In this document: positions 14,167 through 21,607 of the stretch, piece after piece | Layout: each line of letters begins with the position of its first letter | Position numbering within the stretch: position 1 is the stretch's first letter | Assembly (NCBI GenBank): GCA_009887135.1 | Contig: QXYA01000096.1 | Location: 1-24,181, forward strand | DNA from: Candidatus Poseidoniales archaeon | GTDB taxonomy: Archaea; Thermoplasmatota; Poseidoniia; Poseidoniales; Poseidoniaceae | DNA: 24,181 nucleotides | Reading direction: 5' to 3' | Translations under genes and position numbers: made by a program | Notes under the pieces: model-generated | The model's input: only the letters and a program-made list of their open reading frames with translations | Database searches by the model: none | Told to the model about the DNA's origin: nothing

Positions 14167-16883
14167 TCGTTTGATTCTAAATTGAACGTGTCTTCATCTT
14201 GAAAATTACTTCTCTTCCTTGTAGATACGAGAACGATTGCTGCAAGAATAATGCCTCCAATCAACAGTGATTGTGTTAATACAATAGTGGAAGATTTCGA
14301 TTCACTTCCCTGTGAATCTTCACACGTCGAACAAGCCGGAATTGGACATGGTTCATCGATAGTAACCTCGAATGTATCCCCACAACACCCTTCGCACGTT
14401 TTCATTTCATCAGAAACTGATTGATTCCCGTTCGTTTCGTTGGTTGAATCGGGCAATTGTGTTTCATTGTTTGAACTTGTTTGATTTGTAGTAGTTGTTT
14501 GGTTATTTTCACTGGGCTCCTGACAACTTGGACAACATTCGCCCTCCTCGGCTGGCAGCGTTATCCATCCATCAGGGCATACATCACAGAATACATTGGC
14601 GCATTGGTCAACGGGGTCAGTTTCATACTGGCAATTGCCATCATCTTGGGTCGCCTCAGCGTCAAAATTTGTTGCTGTGCTATCAGTACAACCGAGGATT
14701 GGTTCAGGAGGATATTCGCAGGAGCCATCGTCTTCAGTAGCAGATGAGTCAAAGTTCGTTGCTGTTAAATCTGTACAACCGTAGGCAGGAGCCACAATAA
14801 CATCAGCATCGATTTCGATAACGGTCACAGAATGTGCCCCCACCGAGAGTGTACCATCGAGCATTTCTGATTCACCAAAGCGAACAACATCGTTACTCTC
14901 AAAGCCATCAATAGACGTCGGAGCACCACGATTGAGAACAATGGACATGACCTGGTCATCATGTGTCATATTGTAGACCAAAAGATTCGTCATTGCTAAT
15001 CTTGTACTGTATTCACCACGTTGTAATGCGATCGATTCGGAGCGTAATTTACCAAGTTCTGAAATGTTCTCAAACAATTGCGTTTCCATTGTACTCCACA
15101 AACTTTCATTTCGATACATATGTCGATTATCAGGATCTGCGCCTCCGTATTCCCCGTATTCATCTCCGTAGTAGAGAAGTGGAGCCCCTGGTGTTGTCAA
15201 CAACCAGCCATATGCTTGCATGGCTGCATTGTAGGCAGAGATATCACCAGGTTGACCAGGAAGCCCATCTTCTGCCCATTGATTGAAAGCATCATTGGTT
15301 CCAGTATCTGCTCGGCTCGTTAATCGAGGCACATCATGACTACCAACATATGGAACCATAATTGAGCCATTGAGATATTGATCTTGACTTCGGTTGGTCC
15401 AATAATCGAGATGCATGTAATTCTCATTACCAGAAACGAAAACATTGTCGACAACTGCATGATAGAGAACAAAGTCGGCTTGACCGTCCAACCCATCTTC
15501 ACCCATGTACGCATTGATTGTTCCATATTGGTCTTGATTGTCTTGGAGAGAGTGACCTTCCCAACCCATCGCTGTTTCACCCTTGAGATAGTAATCCGTT
15601 CCAACCGTCTCAAATCGTTCGTTGATTTGGGCTACTAAATTTCTCGTGGCCAAATCTTCGACGTGTTTAACTGCATCAATTCGCAGGCCATCAAGATCAT
15701 AGGTTTCAAGCCACCAGAGTGCATCATCAATGAATTGTTCAGAAGCATTACGGATCTTCCAATTGACATCAGGCATGTACGATGTGAATTGGCAATCCAA
15801 GCGATGCTCGGTCCAATCACAGTCTGCAGAACCACAAATGCAACCAGCATTGAACCATTCTGGATGCTCTTCATGGTAGGTATGTTGCTCATGAACATGG
15901 TTGACAACAAAATCCATCATGACACGAATGTCACGGTCGTGGGCTGCTTCAACAAGTGCATGGAGTTCTTCTTCAGTTCCAAGTTTGGGTTCAATGCCTC
16001 GTGGTTCCGTTGGCCAATAGCCATGGAAAGCCGATACATCATGAACGCCATCCCCAGCTTTTCCAGTTCCGTTAGCCGCCGTATTGAAGGGAGAAAGCCA
16101 AAGAGCTCCGACGCCTAATTCATCGAAATAACCGGATTCAATCATCTGAGTTACCCCAGCAAAGTCCCCACCTTGCCAATCAGCCCCTTGTGCTGCACCA
16201 ACCATGGGTTCATCGTTCGATGAATTCCCATTAACAAATCGGTCGGTCATGACCATGTAGATGAGCGCGTCTTGCCATTCGAAATCAGTACTCGGACCTG
16301 TCCAGAATGGTACGAGCAAGTCATAAGCAGGATTTCCATCAACATCGAAACCGTCGATGTTCAGCGTATGTTTACCAGCGGTCAATCCACTTACAGCATA
16401 CGTCCACGTCATCTCTTGAGCATCCCAAACAGCACCGGAAATATCCGTTGGTGTACCATCAAAATCTGCACCTGATGAACCAGGATGATAGGTTACAACA
16501 AGCGATTGGTCAATCAATTCAGCAGTAAATTGGGGACGTGTATGATCACGAACACGAACAAGCGAATTTTCAAGTTCTCCACAATAGGAACGCTCTGAAT
16601 TCATTGGATCAAAGATGAACTCTCCATCAACGATGAATTTGTAGCAATACAGTCCTTCCTGCAGTTCAACATCAACTGTCCAAATCCCATTCTGTTCAGC
16701 CATTGGGATATGGTCGCTCCAATTCCATTCGCCAGCAACAAAGACCTCGCTTGCAAAGCCCTTGAACGAGAATGTGGTCATCGTTGAGGGGGTATGTCCA
16801 GAAGCCTGTGCATCGTTGGATGAGAGAGGAGAAAACACAACGATGAGCATCATCAAGATTAAGAAACGGGCGACAAATTTCAT
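14154..16883 (-). CDS. Surface-anchored GH13 alpha-amylase with C-terminal Cys-rich repeats
   Basis: This exported endo-acting amylase has 909 aa. Layout: signal peptide (1-27, cut after DAQA), a CBM48/AMPK-type glycogen-binding-like domain (about 35-113), an Ig-like spacer (114-195), the GH13 barrel (about 200-620), a C-terminal beta domain (about 625-695), two 23-residue GCTD repeats (702-724, 731-753), Cys-rich blocks (759-790 and 830-855), an Asn/Thr linker, and a membrane helix (868-886) followed by a basic stop-transfer KRKR-like stretch. GH13 regions: DFVVNH (324-329), LRIDAVKH with nucleophile Asp403, KGETAMGW with Glu436, and GSHDVPRL with Asp517. A four-Cys loop (348-364) follows region I. 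The start overlaps the ABC ATPase stop (ATGA), so it is the last gene of the transporter operon. Confidence 0.93.
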   Translation of the reverse strand: MKFVARFLILMMLIVVFSPLSSNDAQASGHTPSTMTTFSFKGFASEVFVAGEWNWSDHIPMAEQNGIWTVDVELQEGLYCYKFIVDGEFIFDPMNSERSYCGELENSLVRVRDHTRPQFTAELIDQSLVVTYHPGSSGADFDGTPTDISGAVWDAQEMTWTYAVSGLTAGKHTLNIDGFDVDGNPAYDLLVPFWTGPSTDFEWQDALIYMVMTDRFVNGNSSNDEPMVGAAQGADWQGGDFAGVTQMIESGYFDELGVGALWLSPFNTAANGTGKAGDGVHDVSAFHGYWPTEPRGIEPKLGTEEELHALVEAAHDRDIRVMMDFVVNHVHEQHTYHEEHPEWFNAGCICGSADCDWTEHRLDCQFTSYMPDVNWKIRNASEQFIDDALWWLETYDLDGLRIDAVKHVEDLATRNLVAQINERFETVGTDYYLKGETAMGWEGHSLQDNQDQYGTINAYMGEDGLDGQADFVLYHAVVDNVFVSGNENYMHLDYWTNRSQDQYLNGSIMVPYVGSHDVPRLTSRADTGTNDAFNQWAEDGLPGQPGDISAYNAAMQAYGWLLTTPGAPLLYYGDEYGEYGGADPDNRHMYRNESLWSTMETQLFENISELGKLRSESIALQRGEYSTRLAMTNLLVYNMTHDDQVMSIVLNRGAPTSIDGFESNDVVRFGESEMLDGTLSVGAHSVTVIEIDADVIVAPAYGCTDLTATNFDSSATEDDGSCEYPPEPILGCTDSTATNFDAEATQDDGNCQYETDPVDQCANVFCDVCPDGWITLPAEEGECCPSCQEPSENNQTTTTNQTSSNNETQLPDSTNETNGNQSVSDEMKTCEGCCGDTFEVTIDEPCPIPACSTCEDSQGSESKSSTIVLTQSLLIGGIILAAIVLVSTRKRSNFQDEDTFNLESNDQEN
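14625..14780 (-). repeat. Two in-frame 23-residue GCTD repeats inside the amylase gene
   Basis: Residues 702-724 and 731-753 of the amylase share the pattern GCTDxTATNFDxxATxDDGxCxY, separated by six residues. Each repeat has two cysteines and clustered Asp residues, suggesting a small disulfide- and calcium-stabilised unit like those common in marine secreted proteins. They lie between the catalytic part and the membrane anchor and probably act as a stalk or cell-surface attachment element. Confidence 0.8.
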
Positions 16884-17668
16884 TCGTTTTCCTCCCCTGG
16901 TTTCTTGAACAATGCATTTGCTGTATCAACCAATTCATCGATGTGTTTGCAAAGGAACGAACGAACGAAATCATTTGCAGGATTATGGTAAGCCTCCATT
17001 GGAGCACAATGTTGTTGCAACTCACCTTTGTCGAGAATAGCAATACGGTCGGCTAATGTCATTGCTTCGATTTGATCGTGTGTAACATAGATTGTTGTCG
17101 TGCCAAGTGTATCGTGGAGCCTACGAATCTCTTTACGCATTTGATGACGAAGTTCGGCATCTAGATTTGAAAGGGGTTCATCCATCAGGAGAACTTTCGG
17201 ACGTCTCACCAATGCCCGTCCCAAAGCAACTCTCTGGCGCTGCCCACCACTCAATTCCTTGGGTTTTTTCTCAAGATGATCTGATAATTCTAATACCTCA
17301 GAAATCTCTTGTATTCTGGAATCAATTTCATCCTTAGTCAGTTTCAATTCTCCTTTTACCATTCGTAATCCAAATGATAAGTTGTTTCGTATAGTCATAT
17401 GCGGATACAAAGCGTAAGATTGGAACACCATACCTAGATCCCGAGCACCTGGTGGTAAATGATTGACTTTCAAATGGTCGATAAGAACATCACCATCGGT
17501 GATCTCCTCCAAACCAGCAAGCATCCTCAATGTGGTTGATTTACCACATCCAGAGGGGCCGAGTAGGACAAGAAACTCACCATCTTTGATGTCTAAATTG
17601 AGGTCCTTAACTGCTTCAAAGCCATCTTCATATTTTTTACTCACATTCTTAAAATTCACTTCAACCAT
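16880..17668 (-). CDS. MalK-like sugar ABC transporter ATPase lacking the C-terminal regulatory domain
   Basis: This cytoplasmic ATPase powers the neighbouring import permeases. Motifs are complete: Walker A GPSGCGKST (37-45), Q-loop Gln83 in MVFQSYALYPHMT, signature LSGGQRQR (139-146), Walker B VLLMDEP (159-165), D-loop SNLDAELR, and H-loop His197 in YVTHDQIEAM. Those last motifs are typical of the MalK/UgpC (CUT1) ATPases. Family members have about 350-380 aa with a C-terminal TOBE/OB-fold regulatory domain; this one ends at 262 aa soon after the QQHCAPMEAYHNPAN segment, so that domain is absent. GGGTGAT (minus strand, 17672-17678) is a strong SD that overlaps the stop codon of the upstream malG-like gene, implying coupled translation. 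The amylase start overlaps its stop. Confidence 0.92.
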   Translation of the reverse strand: MVEVNFKNVSKKYEDGFEAVKDLNLDIKDGEFLVLLGPSGCGKSTTLRMLAGLEEITDGDVLIDHLKVNHLPPGARDLGMVFQSYALYPHMTIRNNLSFGLRMVKGELKLTKDEIDSRIQEISEVLELSDHLEKKPKELSGGQRQRVALGRALVRRPKVLLMDEPLSNLDAELRHQMRKEIRRLHDTLGTTTIYVTHDQIEAMTLADRIAILDKGELQQHCAPMEAYHNPANDFVRSFLCKHIDELVDTANALFKKPGEENE

Positions 17669-17672
17669 ACGA

Positions 17673-18920
17673 TCACCCTTTCACACCACCAGCAGACAAT
17701 CCCTCGATGAGGAACTTCTGGAAGAATAAGAAAAGTAAAGCGACAGGTAGGCTAACCAGCAAACTTGCTGCTGCAAAGTCTCCCCAGGCTTGACCTGTAG
17801 AGGAGATCAGAGAAGCAAGTCCAACTGGTAATGTGTACATATCGTTCGAAGTATTGAAGGTCAAGGCGAGAAGGAATTCATTCCAAGCCGCTAAGAAACT
17901 AAAGAGAGCTGTTACAGCGATTGCAGGCTTTGATAAAGGCAAAACTACCTTTGTGAATACTTGGAATTGGTTGCAGCCATCCAGAGTTGCAGCCTCTTCA
18001 AGTTCTCTGGGTATTGTATCGAAGAATCCTTTTAGCATCCAAACACATAATGGTAAAGCAGTCACGCAATATGCTAGAATCAATCCAAGATGCGTATTCA
18101 AGAGGCCGAGTGTCTTCATGACAAGGAAATAAGGTACGAGGATGATGATGCCAGGAAACATTTGAACCAATAAGAATGCAAACATCGAAACATCCCGTCC
18201 AGTAAATTTGTAGCGGCTAAAGGCATAACCTGCTGGAATTGCAATTGTAAGCCCAAGCAAAGAGGTGCCAATGCTTACGATTAGAGAATTAACGAACCAA
18301 ATCCAAAAAGAATCGCCTTCTAGTATCTTAGAGAAATGTTCAGTTGAAAATGAATCCCCAATTTCACCACCCAAGGCATTTCCTGGTGAAAAGGCGATAT
18401 CGATAATCCATATTAATGGAATAACTGTAATGAAAACAAAGTGGGTTAAGATAAGATGGGTTGAAAAGTTCTCGTGCTTCTTAATTGTTTCAAAATTTCT
18501 GAGTAAACCAAATTCGATCGCTGATGTTGACAATTTGTTGGAGGTCCAAACAGTAACAGCTCGACTTGAAAGCCACCATAGTGAGATGCTAGAGGGGATA
18601 ATTGTCCAAGCATGCATCCAGATATCAAATACTGAGAGGGATGACGATACTAAGCGGAATATTCCAATCCCAATTATCAAGGCGCTCAAAGCAAGAGAAA
18701 TATTTCTCTTCCCTTGATCATGAATCTTAGGAAGAGAAGCCCGTAATGTAGCGAAGAGAATGCATACGATGAATCCAAGCAAAAGAGATACTGAATCATC
18801 CCGAAGTACTTCCACAGTTAGTAGGAGAAGATGAACGATGAACGAAACTACAAGCCAAGACCTAAGCGTGAGTATTTCCACTGGGACATACCAGTCTCTC
18901 ATAAACCGAGATTCCGTCAT
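17673..18920 (-). CDS. MalG-like sugar ABC permease with an N-terminal membrane extension
   Basis: This is the second membrane subunit of a CUT1-type importer. From the ATG at 18920 it has 415 aa, against about 275-300 in the family. The permease core begins near residue 149 and carries the EAA loop EEAATLDGCNQFQVFTKVVL (308-327), which docks on the ATPase. Before it lie about 148 residues with roughly four predicted helices (near 21-38, 44-60, 73-91 and 99-119) that I cannot match to a known domain. The start is chosen because the ATG overlaps the preceding stop (ATGA) and has GGAGGG six nt upstream (18927-18932). The frame is open further upstream, but that would overlap the fusion gene by more. 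The ATPase gene follows after 4 nt. Confidence 0.92.
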   Translation of the reverse strand: MTESRFMRDWYVPVEILTLRSWLVVSFIVHLLLLTVEVLRDDSVSLLLGFIVCILFATLRASLPKIHDQGKRNISLALSALIIGIGIFRLVSSSLSVFDIWMHAWTIIPSSISLWWLSSRAVTVWTSNKLSTSAIEFGLLRNFETIKKHENFSTHLILTHFVFITVIPLIWIIDIAFSPGNALGGEIGDSFSTEHFSKILEGDSFWIWFVNSLIVSIGTSLLGLTIAIPAGYAFSRYKFTGRDVSMFAFLLVQMFPGIIILVPYFLVMKTLGLLNTHLGLILAYCVTALPLCVWMLKGFFDTIPRELEEAATLDGCNQFQVFTKVVLPLSKPAIAVTALFSFLAAWNEFLLALTFNTSNDMYTLPVGLASLISSTGQAWGDFAAASLLVSLPVALLFLFFQKFLIEGLSAGGVKG

Positions 18921-21547
18921 GATGAACCCTCCGTAGCATTTGTTTGTTTCATATATGTCCAAGAAAAGGCGAGAAGCATGAGGAAGATAATCACGGACCA
19001 TGCTGCTGCAACACCATATGCACCCTCTCTGAAAGCAACATCATAGACATATGTGATGAGAATATCTGTTTGTCCAGGCTCCCCAAAGTACAGATTTGGA
19101 CCTCCATCAGTCATAAGATAAATGACATTGAACATATTGAATGTCCAGATGAATCCCAGCAACGTAAGAGGAACTAAAGCACTTCTAAGATTTGGAAGTG
19201 TGAGATGTCGAAATGCATCCCAACCAATTACTCCATCAAGTTCAGCAGCCTCGTACATATCCTTTGGTAAGGCTTGAAGAGCACCACTGATAGACATCAT
19301 CATAAACGGCACTCCAAGCCATATGTTGACCAATATAACAACGATTTGTGCACCTGTTGGATCGGATAAAAAGTCAATATTCGTCCCCAATAAATCATTA
19401 ACAAAACCATCGGGTTGGAACATACCTCGCCAAACCAAGACAGAGATGTATGAAGGAACTGCCCAAGGCAAAAGAAGTAACGTTCTGTAAGCAGTTTTTC
19501 CTTTGATAGAGGTTCGTTGGAGCAGGAGAGCCAAGAACAATCCAATTCCAATATGGGCACTGACGTTTACGACGGTCCATACCAATGTGAAAAGAGTAAC
19601 ACGGATGAAACCTGATGCGGTGATTACGTCCCAGAAGTTCGACAATCCAATGAACGATTGTTCTCCAAGATGTGTTTGATCTGCATCTGTAAATGACAAC
19701 CAGAAGCCATAGATAACGGGATAAAAGGTCAAAACAGCAAGAGCGAGTAAAGCGGGAGCAATATATGCATGCGCTAGTCGGGAATTTGTTCTATTCAAAC
19801 GTTGATCTCTCCATCGCCCATAACTGAGCAATGCAATCAATGAAAGAACAATAGCGCCTAAAGCAAACATTACTGGAGATGTATTTCCTGCACTTGGTCG
19901 TTGATCTGAAACAGATGTGCTACCTGTTGTCGAATAGAATAATTCACCATCCGCATACACATCGAGGTTGTGCTCAACATTGGGAATCATACCTGTTAAC
20001 GTGCAATTGAGATTGGTATTGGTTGATGAGAGAACACGTATTTGCCCAAGTTGATTGAGCTCTTCACCGTTCGATAGACAAGAGTCATATCCTGAATTCA
20101 TCATTCCAAGTTCATCACTAACAATGAATTGCGTGTGAAGTAGACCATCCACATAAATGCTGTAATTTGATGCGCTTTGGTTCAACTGAAATTCGAGAGA
20201 AATCGTTCGATAACCCGTATTCGGTTCCAAAGGTGCAGCTTGCTGTAAATCATTCATTTGAGAAACAAGTTCTTGATTGGCGAGAACAAGGGCGTTTTCA
20301 GTTGATGAAATCCCACTGTATGCTTGTTCAAAGGCAGTAGAAAGTGGATCATAAACAAGGGCCATAGCCCGGGTAGTCGGTGCAGGGGTGCCAAGTTTCG
20401 TTTGATCGAGGAACCCTCGAATAACATCATCACTAAGAATATCTTCATCATCCTCTAGTTGGGAATGAGTTGGCATCGTGTAAGTTTCAAGAGCAAAATC
20501 TTTCTGAACAGTTGCAGAAGATAGCCACATAGCTAAATCGGCTGCTGCAATTTTGTGTTCACTTTGCTTACTTACAGACCATCCTTTGTATGTTACGAGA
20601 GGTGACATACGTTCTCCTGTATCATCAACAATAGGGAGAATCGTTTGACCTATGCTAAGACGGCTCGATTCATAGGTTGCCCAGTTCCAAGGCCCGTCGA
20701 TAATCATAGCAGCTTTTGAAGAGATAAACTGATTCTTCATGCCTTCAATTTGAGTACCTGTTGCAACAACGCCATGATCCAATTCTAAATCAAGCATCCA
20801 TTCCATGGCATCTCCAGAACCATTTGAATCGAGAGTAGGCGTTCCTAATTCATTGAAAAGTGAACCTCCAAATCCTTCCTGTATGGGGAACCACCAATAT
20901 GCGGATTTTACTGGAAGCGCCAATCCTTGAACATCCTGATAGGTTAATTGTTGGGCTGCAATGAGTAAATCATCATGAGTCCAATCCTCATTTGGATAAT
21001 CAATCCCTTGAGAATCAAAAATTGCTTTATTATAGATCAATGAGAGACAATCTTGGCTTGCTGGAACACCATACAAAGCCTCACCATACCGCATTGCTTC
21101 GAGTGCACGTTCCTCGAAATTGGCTCGATCTTGTGGGGTAAGGTGCGGTCTCAAATCCTCTAAGAGAGGGAGGCTATCGACTCGTATTTCCCCAATTGCT
21201 CCAAGTTGATCACTGGATAAACGCATCAAATCTGGTGCTTGACCACCTTGGGCTGCTGTCATAAACAATTGATCTGCGTTACCAAATGGAACCATTGTAA
21301 TCTCAACAGAAACATTCGGATTGTTTTGCTCAAATTCCTTCACTGCATTTGTGAACACTTCTTCTTCCTTACTTTCTGCAGCGAATGTGTGCCAGATATC
21401 AAGAGTAATTTCTCCAGATAAGGATTGGCTACCACCGTCCGTTCCTGAATCATCCCCATCTAAACAACCAGGTAAAAGGAAAAGTATTGACAAAAGGAGG
21501 GCGAAAATCCCCTTGCGAATTCGGGCCTGTTGGCACTCATCGCCCAT
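18917..21547 (-). CDS. Natural fusion of a maltose-type substrate-binding protein with a MalF-like permease
   Basis: One frame of 876 aa encodes both receptor and channel of a CUT1 importer. Numbered from the ATG at 21547: lipoprotein signal with lipobox LLPGC (Cys28), a glycine/aspartate-rich spacer, a family 1 substrate-binding domain (about 45-430, with IDIWHTF-like start, IYNKAIFDSQGIDYP and IDGPWNWA), a beta-rich stretch of about 110 residues (440-550), an extra helix (558-575), a basic cytoplasmic turn (RWRDQRLNR), then the MalF-like core with EAA loop EAAELDGVIGWDAFRHLTLP (766-785). The extra helix puts the receptor outside and restores the normal core topology. A TTG at 21571 could extend it by 8 residues; I prefer the ATG since a TATA-like box lies about 25 nt upstream and no SD exists. 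It is the first gene of the operon. Confidence 0.92.
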   Translation of the reverse strand: MGDECQQARIRKGIFALLLSILFLLPGCLDGDDSGTDGGSQSLSGEITLDIWHTFAAESKEEEVFTNAVKEFEQNNPNVSVEITMVPFGNADQLFMTAAQGGQAPDLMRLSSDQLGAIGEIRVDSLPLLEDLRPHLTPQDRANFEERALEAMRYGEALYGVPASQDCLSLIYNKAIFDSQGIDYPNEDWTHDDLLIAAQQLTYQDVQGLALPVKSAYWWFPIQEGFGGSLFNELGTPTLDSNGSGDAMEWMLDLELDHGVVATGTQIEGMKNQFISSKAAMIIDGPWNWATYESSRLSIGQTILPIVDDTGERMSPLVTYKGWSVSKQSEHKIAAADLAMWLSSATVQKDFALETYTMPTHSQLEDDEDILSDDVIRGFLDQTKLGTPAPTTRAMALVYDPLSTAFEQAYSGISSTENALVLANQELVSQMNDLQQAAPLEPNTGYRTISLEFQLNQSASNYSIYVDGLLHTQFIVSDELGMMNSGYDSCLSNGEELNQLGQIRVLSSTNTNLNCTLTGMIPNVEHNLDVYADGELFYSTTGSTSVSDQRPSAGNTSPVMFALGAIVLSLIALLSYGRWRDQRLNRTNSRLAHAYIAPALLALAVLTFYPVIYGFWLSFTDADQTHLGEQSFIGLSNFWDVITASGFIRVTLFTLVWTVVNVSAHIGIGLFLALLLQRTSIKGKTAYRTLLLLPWAVPSYISVLVWRGMFQPDGFVNDLLGTNIDFLSDPTGAQIVVILVNIWLGVPFMMMSISGALQALPKDMYEAAELDGVIGWDAFRHLTLPNLRSALVPLTLLGFIWTFNMFNVIYLMTDGGPNLYFGEPGQTDILITYVYDVAFREGAYGVAAAWSVIIFLMLLAFSWTYMKQTNATEGSS

Positions 21548-21567
21548 ATTGACTCGTGGTTTATCAT

Positions 21568-21578
21568 CCAATTAAACA
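21568..21578 (-). promoter_or_regulatory. TATA-like box of the transporter-amylase operon
   Basis: The minus strand reads TTGTTTAATTG here. The A/T core is centred about 25 nt before the ATG at 21547, and the first gene has no SD, consistent with a leaderless transcript. The 60-nt gap to truA upstream contains no other obvious signal, so a binding site for a sugar regulator, if present, must overlap or sit just above this box. Confidence 0.45.
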
Positions 21579-21607
21579 AATCTCTTGACAACATCAAAAT
21601 CGAGAGT

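Noticed and set aside
19750..19900. Receptor-permease fusion being an artefact of a lost stop codon
   Set aside because: The joining region codes for a coherent beta-rich segment and a well-placed membrane helix that gives correct topology, which read-through of non-coding sequence would not produce.
17673..21547. Naming the importer genes malE/malF/malG/malK outright
   Set aside because: Context strongly supports maltodextrin, but the CUT1 family also imports glycerol phosphate, trehalose and other sugars. The architecture is atypical, so substrate-specific symbols were left blank.
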